Shown: positions 1 through 8,563 of the stretch, piece after piece
Layout of the letters: every line of letters starts with the position of its first letter
Position numbering within the stretch: position 1 is the first letter of the stretch
Origin: Arthrobacter sp. StoSoilB22
GTDB lineage: Bacteria; Actinomycetota; Actinomycetes; Actinomycetales; Micrococcaceae
DNA: 64,000 nt
NCBI RefSeq assembly: GCF_019977315.1
Contig: NZ_AP024652.1
Coordinates: forward strand, 1,550,001 to 1,614,000
Direction: 5' to 3'
Notes under the pieces: model-generated
Database searches by the model: none
What the model was told of the DNA's origin: nothing
What the model saw: the letters and a program-made list of their open reading frames with translations, nothing else
Translations under genes and position numbers: made by a program

Positions 1-127
1 CGTTACGGACTACGGAATGGCCAAGATCTTCTCCGATGCGGAGGCCATCTACTCCTACGAGGGCACGCATGAGATCAACACTTTGGTGACCGGCCGTGCC
101 ATTACGGGCGTTTCTGCCATCGTCTAA
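1..127 (+). CDS. Acyl-CoA dehydrogenase, C-terminal end (partial, probably glutaryl-CoA dehydrogenase)
   Basis: The frame entering at base 2 runs 41 codons to TAA at 125-127; the start lies outside the window. The tail reads [19 protein letters not shown], which is the C-terminal helix of flavin-dependent acyl-CoA dehydrogenases, where the Glu of YEGT-HEIN lies in the active-site loop. The GRAITG ending is typical of glutaryl-CoA dehydrogenases, which convert glutaryl-CoA to crotonyl-CoA in lysine and tryptophan breakdown; this specific assignment is an inference from the tail only. It points toward the converging M23 peptidase gene, 39 bases away. Confidence 0.8.
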   Translation, partial: VTDYGMAKIFSDAEAIYSYEGTHEINTLVTGRAITGVSAIV

Positions 128-166
128 GACGCTTGCTGCGTGGCGGGGACCCATCTTCGGCGGCGA

Positions 167-661
167 TCAGTGCAGCGGCAACAGGACGGATGGCCGCATG
201 TCCTCCACGAGACCCAGGGGATTGACATAGTCCTCGCCGCGCCGCACGCCCCAATGAAGGCATGCGGCGCTGTTGCAGTGACCGGGCTCTACGGTGCCCA
301 TAACCTGACCCTTGCGCACGGTGTCACCGGCTTTGAGTTCACTGCTCACCGGCTCGAAGCTGCTCTTGAGGCCATCGCCGTGATCGATGGTCACTACAGG
401 ACGGTCAACCACGACGCCGACAAAGGTCACCACGCCATCCGACGGCGCGGTGACCGGGCCGCCGTCGGGCGTTGGCCCTAAATCAACACCCCGATGCCCG
501 CTGAGCCAGGGCTTGTCCGGCGGGTCGAACGTTCGCAGCACGGCAGGTTTGGGGGAGAGGGGCCAACTCCAGCGTGGGTTGACCGGCGCAGGCGTCATGG
601 CAGTGGTCGCCACGACGGTCAGGGCGGCAACAGCGGCCATCAGGGCCTTCAAAAACGTCAT
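167..661 (-). CDS. Secreted M23-family metallopeptidase (LytM-type)
   Basis: A predicted 164-residue exported peptidoglycan endopeptidase. Residues 1-22 form a signal peptide (MTFLKALMAAVAAL, then an Ala/Thr/Val core). The M23 fold follows, with the zinc ligands of HRGVD (His56, Asp60) and the LHWGV motif (His136) that replaces the usual HxH element. The length suits a minimal LytM domain without LysM or SH3 modules. An upstream in-frame start at 817 would add 52 residues with no signal-like character, so I chose the ATG at 661. A divergent M23 gene beside rpsB is also known in mycobacteria (the Rv2891 position). The glycine-bridge or stem-peptide specificity cannot be read from sequence. Confidence 0.85.
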   Translation of the reverse strand: MTFLKALMAAVAALTVVATTAMTPAPVNPRWSWPLSPKPAVLRTFDPPDKPWLSGHRGVDLGPTPDGGPVTAPSDGVVTFVGVVVDRPVVTIDHGDGLKSSFEPVSSELKAGDTVRKGQVMGTVEPGHCNSAACLHWGVRRGEDYVNPLGLVEDMRPSVLLPLH

Positions 662-1068
662 GGACCAAGCCTTCTGCCGAACGCCCCCTGGATCGATCCC
701 CGGGCTTCCGTATGTGGATAACGCGTGGTTTCCTACGGTCAAAACGGTGGGGTCGCTGTAGTACACTTGGTGGAGCAGTTTGCTGTGCCCTCGAGCTTGT
801 TCAGGAGCATGTCTCATTCAGATGTGCGGGGGTCCCAGGCTGACTACGCGTATCCAGCCCTCCACCAGCGAAGCCTCACGGTTTTGTGCTGCGGAGGATT
901 GTGCCTCTTGCGGTCCGGCAGAGCTTAGGCTCCATGCCGGATGAGAAGCGCAATGGATGCCAGGAGCCGCGCCCATCCGGGCAAAGGCTAAACAACCGTC
1001 AACTATTGGCAGGGTAAGAGCAGTCCCATGGGCTCTCTCATGAATGACCTGCCGGAAGGAGCGTCGGC
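662..1068. other. Divergent intergenic region, M23 peptidase / rpsB
   Basis: About 400 bases between the two divergent start codons; it must hold the rpsB promoter and leader. A small stem can form between CCGGATG (937-943) and CATCCGG (974-980). No convincing -35/-10 pair or known ribosomal-protein leader motif could be identified by eye, and the short ORFs here lack ribosome-binding sites. Confidence 0.5.
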
Positions 1069-1941
1069 ATGCCCGTCGTAACTATGCGCCAGCTGCTTGA
1101 CAGCGGCGTCCACTTTGGACACCAGACCCGTCGTTGGAACCCGAAGATGAAGCGCTTCATCTTCACGGAGCGCAACGGCATCTACATCATTGACCTTCAG
1201 CAGTCGCTGTCCTACATCGACCGCGCCTACGAGTTCGTCAAGGCTACTGTTGCCCACGGCGGCACCGTCCTGTTCGTCGGCACCAAGAAGCAGGCTCAGG
1301 AAGCAATTGCCGAGCAGGCTACGCGCGTCGGCCAGCCGTACGTCAACCAGCGTTGGTTGGGCGGTATGCTCACCAACTTCCAGACCGTCGCCAAGCGTAT
1401 CCAGCGCATGAAGGAACTCGAAGAGATCAACTTCGACGACGTCGCCGGTTCGGCTTACACCAAGAAGGAGCTCCTGCTCCTCAAGCGTGAACTCACCAAG
1501 CTTGAGTCCAACCTCGGTGGTATCCGCAACCTGACCAAGGCTCCCTCGGTCCTCTGGGTTGTTGACACCAAGAAGGAACACCTTGCTGTTGACGAAGCCA
1601 AGAAGCTGAACATCCCGGTTGTTGCCATCCTGGACACCAACTGCGATCCCGACGAAGTTGACTTCCCGATCCCGGGCAACGACGACGCCATCCGCTCCGT
1701 CAACCTGCTGACCCGCGTTGTTGCCGACGCCGTGGCTGAGGGCCTCATCGCCCGCAACCAGCGCGCAACCGGCACCACCGAAGCTCCGGAAGAGCCGCTG
1801 GCTGAGTGGGAGCGCGAGCTCCTCGAAGGCAGCAAGGCCGAAGAAGCAGCGGCAACCGAGGCTCCGGCAGCAGAAGCTCCCGCAGCTGAGGCTCCCGAGG
1901 CAACTGAAGCTGCAGCCGGCGAAGCCGAAGAAGCCAAGTAA
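1069..1941 (+). CDS. rpsB: 30S ribosomal protein S2
   Basis: Ribosomal protein uS2, part of the small subunit. The 290-residue product starts with the family signature [18 protein letters not shown] and carries the conserved GGMLTNFQT stretch near residue 93. The globular core ends near residue 230, and the last ~45 residues are an Ala/Glu/Pro-rich acidic tail with repeated [11 protein letters not shown] units, an extension frequent in actinobacterial S2. GGAAGGAG lies 7 bases before the ATG and fixes the start. It leads the usual rpsB-tsf-pyrH-frr series; a strong hairpin separates it from tsf, so the relative output of the two genes may be tuned there. Confidence 0.98.
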   Translation: MPVVTMRQLLDSGVHFGHQTRRWNPKMKRFIFTERNGIYIIDLQQSLSYIDRAYEFVKATVAHGGTVLFVGTKKQAQEAIAEQATRVGQPYVNQRWLGGMLTNFQTVAKRIQRMKELEEINFDDVAGSAYTKKELLLLKRELTKLESNLGGIRNLTKAPSVLWVVDTKKEHLAVDEAKKLNIPVVAILDTNCDPDEVDFPIPGNDDAIRSVNLLTRVVADAVAEGLIARNQRATGTTEAPEEPLAEWERELLEGSKAEEAAATEAPAAEAPAAEAPEATEAAAGEAEEAK

Positions 1942-1980
1942 ATCTGGACCTTCCCTGATACCCGAAACGGCACCAGGGGC

Positions 1981-2027
1981 AACTGACAGGATGGCGGCTC
2001 ACACGGTGGGCTGCCGTCCTGTCAGTT
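1981..2027 (+). terminator. Strong intercistronic hairpin between rpsB and tsf
   Basis: AACTGACAGGATGGCGGC pairs with GCTGCCGTCCTGTCAGTT, 18 base pairs including two G-U wobbles, around an 11-base loop. There is no T-tract after the stem, so it could be a partial terminator, an RNA-processing or 3'-protection hairpin. It lies 37 bases before the tsf start. Confidence 0.6.
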
Positions 2028-2063
2028 ATGTAAACACACAAATTTCTAGACAGAGGGGTTCAC

Positions 2064-2900
2064 ATGGCGAACTACACTGCTGCTGACATCAAGGCCCTGC
2101 GCGAGCGCACCGGCGCCGGCATGATGGACGTCAAGAAGGCTCTTGACGAAGCCAACGGTGACGCCGAGAAGGCCATCGAAATCATCCGCATCAAGGGCCT
2201 CAAGGGTGCTACCAAGCGCGAAGGCCGTTCCACTGCTGAAGGCCTGGTTGCTGCCAAGGTCAACGGTGGCGTCGGCGTAATGATCGAGGTCAACTGCGAA
2301 ACTGACTTCGTTGCCAAGGCTGACAAGTTCATCCAGCTGGCTGACAAGGTCCTCAACGTTGCAGTCGAGTCCGGCGCAGCCGACCTCGAAACCCTGCTGG
2401 CCACCGAGGTTGACGGCAAGCCGTTGTCCGAGGTTGTTGTCGAAGAGGGCGCAGTCCTCGGCGAAAAGGTTGTTGTCCGCCGTATCTCCCGCGTTGAGGG
2501 CACCACGGTTGACGCCTACCTGCACAAGACCTCCAAGGACCTCCCGGCCCAGGTCGGCGTCCTGTTTGCTGTTGACGGTGAAGGCGAAGCCGCTTCCACC
2601 GCCGCACACGACATCGCTGTCCACGTTGCAGCCATGGCTCCGAACTACCTGACCCGCGAGGATGTCCCGGCCGAATTGGTCGAGTCCGAGCGTCGCATCG
2701 CCGAAGAGACCGCAAAGGCTGAAGGCAAGCCCGAAGCTGCGCTCTCCAAGATCGTGGAAGGCCGCGTGACGGGCTTCTACAAGGGCGAAGTTCTGGTTGA
2801 CCAGGCATTCGCCAAGGATTCCAAGAAGACCGTTGCACAGGTCCTCGAAGAAGCCGGCGTCAAGGCAACCGCAGTAACCCGTTTCCGCGTCGGAAACTAG
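2064..2900 (+). CDS. tsf: Translation elongation factor Ts
   Basis: EF-Ts, the guanine-nucleotide exchange factor that recycles EF-Tu-GDP in the cytoplasm. The 278-residue product has the N-terminal UBA-like domain (residues 3-40, with LRERTGAGMMDVKKAL) and the TDFVAK motif (residues 80-85) that contacts the EF-Tu G domain, followed by the two core subdomains and a C-terminal EF-Tu-binding helix. GAGGGG precedes the ATG at suitable spacing. It follows rpsB by 122 bases and ends in a strong terminator. Confidence 0.98.
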   Translation: MANYTAADIKALRERTGAGMMDVKKALDEANGDAEKAIEIIRIKGLKGATKREGRSTAEGLVAAKVNGGVGVMIEVNCETDFVAKADKFIQLADKVLNVAVESGAADLETLLATEVDGKPLSEVVVEEGAVLGEKVVVRRISRVEGTTVDAYLHKTSKDLPAQVGVLFAVDGEGEAASTAAHDIAVHVAAMAPNYLTREDVPAELVESERRIAEETAKAEGKPEAALSKIVEGRVTGFYKGEVLVDQAFAKDSKKTVAQVLEEAGVKATAVTRFRVGN

Positions 2901-2909
2901 TACTACATG

Positions 2910-2944
2910 AAAAGGGGTGGTCACTTCGGTGGCCGCCCCTTTTT
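2910..2944 (+). terminator. Rho-independent terminator after tsf
   Basis: AAAAGGGGTGGTCAC and GTGGCCGCCCCTTTT form a 15-bp stem closed by a TTCG tetraloop, with the A-tract and T-tract extending the stem. This classical terminator ends the rpsB-tsf unit; pyrH therefore needs its own promoter in the following ~75 bases. Confidence 0.9.
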
Positions 2945-3021
2945 CATGCACCCGTCCGGGTAGTACCTGCGCGGACCCACAGCACGATAATCTAGCCAGA
3001 GTCCACCAACGGGAAGGCACC

Positions 3022-3759
3022 ATGGAAACCGTCAACACTGCTATCCAGCCCGAGAAGACCCGCCGCCGTGTACTTCTGAAGCTCTCCGGCGAGGTCATCG
3101 GCGGAGGCAAGCTCGGCGTCGATCCCGAGACAGTGCGCGCCATCGCCAAGCAGATCGCTGCCGCGGTCACTGAAGTCGAAGTGGCAATCGTCGTAGGCGG
3201 GGGTAACTTCTTCCGCGGCGCCGAACTGTCGCAAAGCGGCATGGACCGCTCCCGCGCCGATTACATGGGCATGCTGGGCACCGTGATGAACTGCTTGGCC
3301 CTGCAGGACTTCCTGGAGCAAGCCGGAGTGGAAACCCGCGTCCAGAGCGCCATCACCATGGGCCAGGTTGCAGAGGCCTACATTCCGCGCCGCGCTATCC
3401 GCCATATGGAAAAGGGCCGTGTGGTCATTTTTGGTGCGGGTGCAGGACTGCCTTACTTCTCCACTGATACTGTCGCGGCGCAGCGTGCCCTTGAAGTGCA
3501 CGCCGACGTGGTCCTCATGGCCAAGAGCGGCGTGGACGGCGTTTACACCGCCGATCCCAAGAAGGACCCCACTGCCGAGAAGCTGGATGTCCTCAGTTAC
3601 GACGACGCCCTCCGCCGTGACATCCGCGTCATGGATCAGACCGCAATGACCATGTGCAAGGACAACAGCCTGTCCATGGTGGTCTTCGGCATGGAGGGCG
3701 AGGGCAACGTTACCCGCGCCATCCTCGGCGAAACGCTGGGAACCCTGGTTACTCCCTAG
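3022..3759 (+). CDS. pyrH: UMP kinase (uridylate kinase)
   Basis: Phosphorylates UMP to UDP with ATP in pyrimidine nucleotide synthesis; a hexameric amino-acid-kinase-fold enzyme unrelated to eukaryotic UMP kinases. The 245-residue product has [11 protein letters not shown] near the N-terminus (ATP-binding Lys), [10 protein letters not shown] (UMP binding), and the [13 protein letters not shown] loop near residue 170. The start at 3022 is set by GGGAAGG 5 bases upstream; a longer frame from 2917 would run through the tsf terminator and is unlikely. It is followed by frr, the usual actinobacterial order. Confidence 0.97.
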   Translation: METVNTAIQPEKTRRRVLLKLSGEVIGGGKLGVDPETVRAIAKQIAAAVTEVEVAIVVGGGNFFRGAELSQSGMDRSRADYMGMLGTVMNCLALQDFLEQAGVETRVQSAITMGQVAEAYIPRRAIRHMEKGRVVIFGAGAGLPYFSTDTVAAQRALEVHADVVLMAKSGVDGVYTADPKKDPTAEKLDVLSYDDALRRDIRVMDQTAMTMCKDNSLSMVVFGMEGEGNVTRAILGETLGTLVTP

Positions 3760-3804
3760 CAAGGGCTAGGATATTTCTAGGACCGTCCGCCCCTGGTGGC
3801 GGAT

Positions 3805-3834
3805 CTTTACTGTGCATTGCTTTACTGTGCATTG
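3805..3834 (+). repeat. Perfect 15-bp tandem duplication in the pyrH-frr spacer
   Basis: CTTTACTGTGCATTG occurs twice head to tail (3805-3819, 3820-3834). It lies about 40 bases before the frr start and may duplicate part of the frr promoter or leader. Confidence 0.95.
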
Positions 3835-3875
3835 CCGCCTGCAGTTGGGCAGCAACTATTTCTGAGGAGAAACCC

Positions 3876-4433
3876 GTGATCGAAGAGACCTTGCTCGAAG
3901 CCGGCGAGAAGATGGACAAGGCGGTGGAGGTAGCCAAGGACGATTTCGCCTCGATCCGTACGGGCCGGGCCAACCCCGCCCTCTACAACAAGGTGATCGT
4001 CGAGTATTACGGCACGCCTACTCCGCTGCAGCAGCTGGCCTCCTTCGGGGTGCCGGATGCCCGCACCATCCTGATTACCCCTTACGATAAAACCGCCCTG
4101 CGTGACATCGAGAAGGCCCTGAGCGACTCCGAGGTTGGCGCCAACCCCTCCAATGATGGCAACGTCATTCGCGTGACCATCCCGGAACTCACCAAAGAGC
4201 GCCGCAAAGAGTACGTGAAGATCGTCAAGGGCAAGGGTGAGGACGCCAAGGTTTCCATCCGTAGCATCCGCCGCAAAGCCAAGGATTCGCTGGACAAGCT
4301 CGTCAAGGACGGCGAAGCCGGCGAAGACGAGGGTGCACGCGCTGAGAAGGAACTCGACGCCCTGACCAAGCAGCACGTTGACAGCATCGACGAACTGCTC
4401 AAGCGCAAGGAAGCCGAGCTGCTCGAGGTCTGA
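3876..4433 (+). CDS. frr: Ribosome recycling factor
   Basis: RRF splits post-termination ribosomes together with EF-G. The product is 185 residues, the canonical family length, if translation starts at the GTG at 3876, which has TGAGGAG 7 bases upstream. Family landmarks include the [17 protein letters not shown] segment (about residues 24-40) and the C-terminal [20 protein letters not shown] helix. The stop codon overlaps the ATG of cdsA by one base, implying translational coupling. Confidence 0.98.
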   Translation: MIEETLLEAGEKMDKAVEVAKDDFASIRTGRANPALYNKVIVEYYGTPTPLQQLASFGVPDARTILITPYDKTALRDIEKALSDSEVGANPSNDGNVIRVTIPELTKERRKEYVKIVKGKGEDAKVSIRSIRRKAKDSLDKLVKDGEAGEDEGARAEKELDALTKQHVDSIDELLKRKEAELLEV

Positions 4434-5368
4434 TGAACCAGGCTGAGCCGGCGCCCGCTGAGCGGGTCCCGACACGCGATACCCCCAAGCGCGCCAGGCG
4501 CGTGCGCAAGAACCCCACACCCAAGGCGGGCCGGAATCTTCCGGCCGCCATCGGCGTCGGGCTTGCCATGCTTTTGGCCGTTTTGGGCGGCTTGCTGTTC
4601 CTCCCGCTGGGATTCGTCCTCCTCACTACCGCTTTTGCGGTGCTGGGTGTCTGGGAGGTTTATAGGGCCCTTGAGGCGCAGGGCACCCGGATGCCGGTCA
4701 TCCCCGTGATGATCGGCAGCTTGGTTATGCCGGTGTCTGCCTACTTCGGCGGACTTGAAGGTTTGCTTTTCACTATGACGGCGAGTTCTGTGGCCGTCTT
4801 GTTGTGGCGCTCCATAGAGAGCGCTGCAGGGGCGCCGCGGAGCGTGTTCGCCGGTGTCTTCACCCTGGCGTGGATTCCTTTCCTCATCAGTTTCGCCTCG
4901 CTTTCCCTGCACACCGCCGGCGGGCCCACTCCTGTGGGTTTCTGGCCCGACGGAATTCCCGAAGGCGCCTGGCAGATCGCGTCCATGCTGTTGTTGGTGG
5001 TATCCAATGACACGTTCGGGTACATTGTTGGCGCCTCCTTCGGGAAGCACCCCATGGCGCCAAAGATCAGCCCCAAGAAGTCGTGGGAGGGCTTCGCGGG
5101 GTCCGTCGCCGGGGCCATGCTGATTGGCGTCCTTGCGTGCATCTTCCTGCTTGACAGGCCTTGGTGGGTGGGTCTTGTGCTGGCCGTGGGAATGGTAGCC
5201 GCATCAACCGCCGGTGATCTCGCCGAGTCCATGGTCAAACGCGAACTTGGCGTCAAGGACATGAGCAGCATCCTGCCCGGCCATGGCGGCATCATGGACC
5301 GCCTGGACTCCATCGTGTTCGCAGCCCCCGTAGCCTATGTTCTGTTCGCGCTGCTGAGCGGCGTCTGA
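4433..5368 (+). CDS. cdsA: Phosphatidate cytidylyltransferase (CDP-diacylglycerol synthase)
   Basis: Membrane enzyme that makes CDP-diacylglycerol from phosphatidic acid and CTP, the branch point to phosphatidylglycerol, cardiolipin and phosphatidylinositol. The 311-residue product has a basic N-terminal tail of about 35 residues, then seven or eight hydrophobic helices. The C-terminal family signature is present: SMVKRELGVKD followed by PGHGGIMDR, including the metal-binding Asp. It overlaps the frr stop by one base, so it is co-transcribed and probably coupled. In many relatives rlmN follows, but it is not in this window. Confidence 0.96.
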   Translation: MNQAEPAPAERVPTRDTPKRARRVRKNPTPKAGRNLPAAIGVGLAMLLAVLGGLLFLPLGFVLLTTAFAVLGVWEVYRALEAQGTRMPVIPVMIGSLVMPVSAYFGGLEGLLFTMTASSVAVLLWRSIESAAGAPRSVFAGVFTLAWIPFLISFASLSLHTAGGPTPVGFWPDGIPEGAWQIASMLLLVVSNDTFGYIVGASFGKHPMAPKISPKKSWEGFAGSVAGAMLIGVLACIFLLDRPWWVGLVLAVGMVAASTAGDLAESMVKRELGVKDMSSILPGHGGIMDRLDSIVFAAPVAYVLFALLSGV

Positions 5369-5389
5369 CAACCCAATGAAGGAAAACTA

Positions 5390-5974
5390 GTGGCCTTGGA
5401 TATTCGACGCCAGATCCCCGCAACGTTCGAGCGCGTGGAGCGCAGCAAGTACGGCTATAACGCCAAACAGGTGGACCAGTTCCTCCAGCGCGCCCGGACA
5501 TCGTTTGAGAACCCGGTAGGCACGGCGGACCAAGTGGCCAGCGTGGACGTCAGGGCCGTGGCTTTTGATCCCGTCAAGGGCGGCTACGATGCCAACAGCG
5601 TCGATGCCGCACTGGACCGGTTGGAGGACGCGTTTGCGCGCAGGGAGAGGGACGACCTCATCAGCCAGCAGGGCGAAGAAGCCTGGCTGCGGCAGATCGG
5701 CAAACTCTCCGGCATTCTCCGCGGCAGGCTTCACAGGCCCGACGGCGAGCGGTTCCGTCGCCCGTCGGGGAAGCGGACCCGCAGCTACAACGTCGAGGAT
5801 GTCGATGCCCTGTGCGCCGAGCTCATCGGGTACCTGGAACACGATCAGGCCCTGAGCGTAGACACTGTGCGCCGGGCTGTTTTCCGGGCAGCCAAGGGTG
5901 CCGAGGGGTACGAGGAAGCCCAGGTGGACGCTTTTCTCGCCCGGGTTGTGGAGCTCATGGCGGCCATCGACTGA
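5390..5974 (+). CDS. DivIVA-domain repeat protein
   Basis: A 194-residue cytoplasmic protein made of about four DivIVA-like repeats: FERVERSKYGYNAKQVDQFL (residue 10), GGYDANSVDAALDRLEDAF (about 62), RTRSYNVEDVDALCAELIGY (about 125) and GAEGYEEAQVDAFLARVVEL (about 171). Each has the F/Y-G-Y-x3-x-VD-FL pattern of the N-terminal DivIVA domain, but the long coiled coil of true DivIVA/Wag31 is missing. Start GTG at 5390 follows GAAGGAAAA. It lies 21 bases after cdsA, so it is probably in the same transcript. A role in polar growth or division is an inference from the domain only. Confidence 0.85.
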   Translation: MALDIRRQIPATFERVERSKYGYNAKQVDQFLQRARTSFENPVGTADQVASVDVRAVAFDPVKGGYDANSVDAALDRLEDAFARRERDDLISQQGEEAWLRQIGKLSGILRGRLHRPDGERFRRPSGKRTRSYNVEDVDALCAELIGYLEHDQALSVDTVRRAVFRAAKGAEGYEEAQVDAFLARVVELMAAID

Positions 5975-5993
5975 TCAGTAACACGGGGTTGGT

Positions 5994-6704
5994 TTAGGCC
6001 TTGCGGGGAGTCGGCGAGATTGGCGGGTTGTTCTTGTAAGCCTGGTCGTAGGCGCGCTTGCCCACAAGCATGGACCCGGTGAAGAAGGCCAAGGCTACAA
6101 AGACCGCGATTGAGACGAAGACTGGTATGGGGAGTCCCATTGCCAGGAGCGCGGACCCCGACCACAACGCCATCAAGGCCGAGTTGGCTGTGATCATGAA
6201 GATCATGCTGCTGCCGGCCAGTTGGCTCAACGAGCTCCGCGGGCCCAGAAAGTAGTAGGTCTGGTCGGAGCCGGCCAAATCGTCGTGGTACGCCGCCATA
6301 AGATAGCGGGCCATCCCCGGATCGAGTTCCACATACGCAGCCCGCAGCCTGTTCATGGCGATCACATACATCAGGTCTTCCATGCCGACGTTCAGTACGC
6401 GAACCTGAGTCAGAAAACCGACCATGACGTCGATGCACAGGATGGTCAGCGCGAAGGCCCTGAATGCGTCTGAAAACTGGGTGGCATTGCCCACCAGTGC
6501 CACACTGAGCAGGCTTGCCGAGGTGAAAGTCAGGAACATGCTGATGCGGGTGAGGACTTCACCTTGGGTGGTGCTCCTTGATGCCAGCAGGCTCCAGTGT
6601 TCCGTGGCCAACAACTGCGCGCGAACGCTGGGAGATAACTCCGGTGTGGGCGGCGGTTCTGGACCGGCGGCGCCCGGTTCCTCGGACATGGCGCCATTGT
6701 CCAC
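5994..6704 (-). CDS. Four-helix membrane protein of unknown function
   Basis: 236 residues, or 231 from the in-frame ATG at 6689; neither start has a strong ribosome-binding site. A Pro/Glu-rich N-terminal tail is followed by hydrophobic segments near residues 52-72 (ISMFLTFTSASLLSVALV), 83-101, 172-192 and 198-220, with a hydrophilic region of about 65 residues between the second and third. This layout resembles small uncharacterised actinobacterial membrane proteins; I recognise no catalytic motif. It converges on the DivIVA-repeat gene and lies 33 bases after the symporter gene, so it may be the last gene of the operon running from 10497. Confidence 0.75.
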   Translation of the reverse strand: MDNGAMSEEPGAAGPEPPPTPELSPSVRAQLLATEHWSLLASRSTTQGEVLTRISMFLTFTSASLLSVALVGNATQFSDAFRAFALTILCIDVMVGFLTQVRVLNVGMEDLMYVIAMNRLRAAYVELDPGMARYLMAAYHDDLAGSDQTYYFLGPRSSLSQLAGSSMIFMITANSALMALWSGSALLAMGLPIPVFVSIAVFVALAFFTGSMLVGKRAYDQAYKNNPPISPTPRKA

Positions 6705-6737
6705 CCTGCGGGGGCAGCGGACAACGGCTTGACGCCG

Positions 6738-8204
6738 CTACCTTTCGGTCGCTACGGGCCTCTCCGGCACATGCAGCCGCGACATCACCCGGTTCACTGA
6801 CGCCGGAACACGGTTCTTGGTGATGATCGATACCGTCACGGTCACCGCGAAGGCCGCAGGCACGCTCCACGCCGCAGGCTGAGCCAACCACGCCGGCGCA
6901 TTCCCGGGGCCCATGAGGGTGCCCACCACCATGGCGCCCCCGCAAAGGAGCGCTCCTGTCAGCATGCCCGCGATGGCGCCGGCGTCGGTCAGTCCGCGCC
7001 ACCAGATCCCCAGCAACAACAGCGGGCAGATGGTGGACGCTGTGAAAGCAAAGACCAAGCCAACGCTTCCTGCCAGCGCAAGAGTGTCTGTCATCAACGC
7101 AAAACCCAAAGGTACGACGGCGGCCAACACCGCAGCGAGGCGGAAGCCCCTCACGCTTCCTCCAAAGAGGTCCTGGCTGATGACGCCGGACAGTGAAACA
7201 ACCAGCCCGCACGTCGTGGACAGGAAGGCAGCGAACGCACCGGCAACTACCAAGGCGGACAGGAGGTCACCGGCCATGCCTCCCACGAGTTTGCCGGGCA
7301 GCAACAAGACCAGGGCGTCGGCTTGCCCGGACTGGGCCAGTTCCGGCGCGAACATCCTGCCCAAGGCCCCGGACAGGGTAGGAAAGAGGTAGAAGACGGA
7401 GAGCAGCCCCAGCACAATGAGGGTTGTCCGGCGGGCCGATTGGCCGTCCGGGTTGGTGTAGAACCTCACCAGGACGTGTGGGAGGCCCAGGGTTCCGAAG
7501 AGTAGCGCCACCAGAAGTGATATGTGCTGGTACGCCCCGGCAGCCCCTTGGCCGGTGGGATTGACGGGCAGAGGTGCTTGTGGTTGCGTGCCGTTACCTG
7601 CCAGCACCAGTAGGACGAACATGACGGGCACCGCCAGCGCAGTCAGTTTCAGCCAGTACTGGAAAGCCTGAACGAAAGTGATCGAGCGCATGCCACCGGC
7701 AGCCACCGTCAAGCACACCACCACCACTACCGCCGTCGAACCGACCCAGGACGGCAGTCCGGTGGTGATCCGGATAGCGAGCGCAGCGCCGTGGAGCTGG
7801 GGCACGATGTATAGCCAGCCGACGGCCACTACCATCAGGCTGGTCACCCGACGGACCAGCTGTGAGTCCAACCGTGCTTCGGTGAAATCCGGAATGGTGT
7901 AGGCGCCGGAGCGACGCAGGGGAGCGGCCACGAAGAGCAGCAGCATGAGGTAGCCAGCCGTGTATCCCACAGGGAACCACAGAGCGTCGGTCCCTGAAAG
8001 CAGGATCAGCCCGGCGACGCCCAGGAAGCTGGCGGCTGAGAGATATTCGCCGCCGATTGCAGAAGCGTTCCACCAGGGCGGAACGGTTCGTGAGGCCACA
8101 TAGAAATCGCCGGTGGTCCGTGAAATGCGCAGGCCGTAGAAGCCAATGGCGGCCGTCGCGATGGAAACGGCGAGGAAAGCGAAGAGGCCAACGGCTGGGT
8201 TCAC
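6738..8204 (-). CDS. Sodium:solute symporter family permease (monocarboxylate/acetate type)
   Basis: A 488-residue integral membrane protein with about 13 hydrophobic segments. SSS-family landmarks: YVASRTVPPWWNASAIGGEY (about residue 35), the substrate/sodium-site region LSAASFLGVAGL, and GLPHVLVRFYTNPDGQSARR (about 240), which closely parallels GTAALPHVLMRFYT in the second symporter of this locus. ActP/MctC-type members import acetate, propionate or pyruvate with sodium or protons; the actual substrate is not readable. Its start overlaps the stop of the small membrane gene by four bases, and it is the fourth gene of a unit headed by the histidine kinase. Confidence 0.9.
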   Translation of the reverse strand: MNPAVGLFAFLAVSIATAAIGFYGLRISRTTGDFYVASRTVPPWWNASAIGGEYLSAASFLGVAGLILLSGTDALWFPVGYTAGYLMLLLFVAAPLRRSGAYTIPDFTEARLDSQLVRRVTSLMVVAVGWLYIVPQLHGAALAIRITTGLPSWVGSTAVVVVVCLTVAAGGMRSITFVQAFQYWLKLTALAVPVMFVLLVLAGNGTQPQAPLPVNPTGQGAAGAYQHISLLVALLFGTLGLPHVLVRFYTNPDGQSARRTTLIVLGLLSVFYLFPTLSGALGRMFAPELAQSGQADALVLLLPGKLVGGMAGDLLSALVVAGAFAAFLSTTCGLVVSLSGVISQDLFGGSVRGFRLAAVLAAVVPLGFALMTDTLALAGSVGLVFAFTASTICPLLLLGIWWRGLTDAGAIAGMLTGALLCGGAMVVGTLMGPGNAPAWLAQPAAWSVPAAFAVTVTVSIITKNRVPASVNRVMSRLHVPERPVATER

Positions 8205-8563
8205 TTGTCCTCCACAAGGTCCCTGTAGCGTGCCTCATTGCGGGCTGCTGCACGATTGTAAAGCCAGGCGCTGAGCCCGATCACGGGGTAGATGCCGGCG
8301 CCCAATACCAGCCAATCCAAGGGAATCCCTGCGATTCTTGTCTCCGCCACCCCGGGGCCGTATACAAGAAAGAGTGCGAGCACGGCGAGGATAATCAGGA
8401 ACCCGCAGGCCACCACCAGGGCCAACCGTAGTTGGGACCGGATCAGGGAGCGGATGAAAAGACGTCCGGCGTCGGAGTCTTCGCTGTCCTCCCGGGGATA
8501 GGGCGACCTGCCCGGCGCAGCTGTGGCCGACTGCCGTGGCGCCGTGACACGGACGCGTGTCAT
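8201..8563 (-). CDS. Small two-helix membrane protein, DUF485-like partner of the symporter
   Basis: 120 residues: a charged N-terminal tail, two transmembrane helices (about residues 48-70, LALVVACGFLIILAVLALFL, and 80-100) and a basic C-terminus (YNRAAARNEARYRDLVEDK). Size, topology and position directly before an SSS permease match the YjcH/DUF485-type subunits that pair with ActP-like symporters, although the classical DUF485 sequence is less clear here than in the gene at 10706. It overlaps the response-regulator stop by four bases and the symporter start by four bases, a strong sign of one coupled transcript. Confidence 0.78.
   Translation of the reverse strand: MTRVRVTAPRQSATAAPGRSPYPREDSEDSDAGRLFIRSLIRSQLRLALVVACGFLIILAVLALFLVYGPGVAETRIAGIPLDWLVLGAGIYPVIGLSAWLYNRAAARNEARYRDLVEDK

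Noticed and set aside
2046..3242. 398-codon minus-strand ORF over tsf and pyrH
   Set aside because: It runs through the tsf terminator and both genes; no motif, so antisense shadow.
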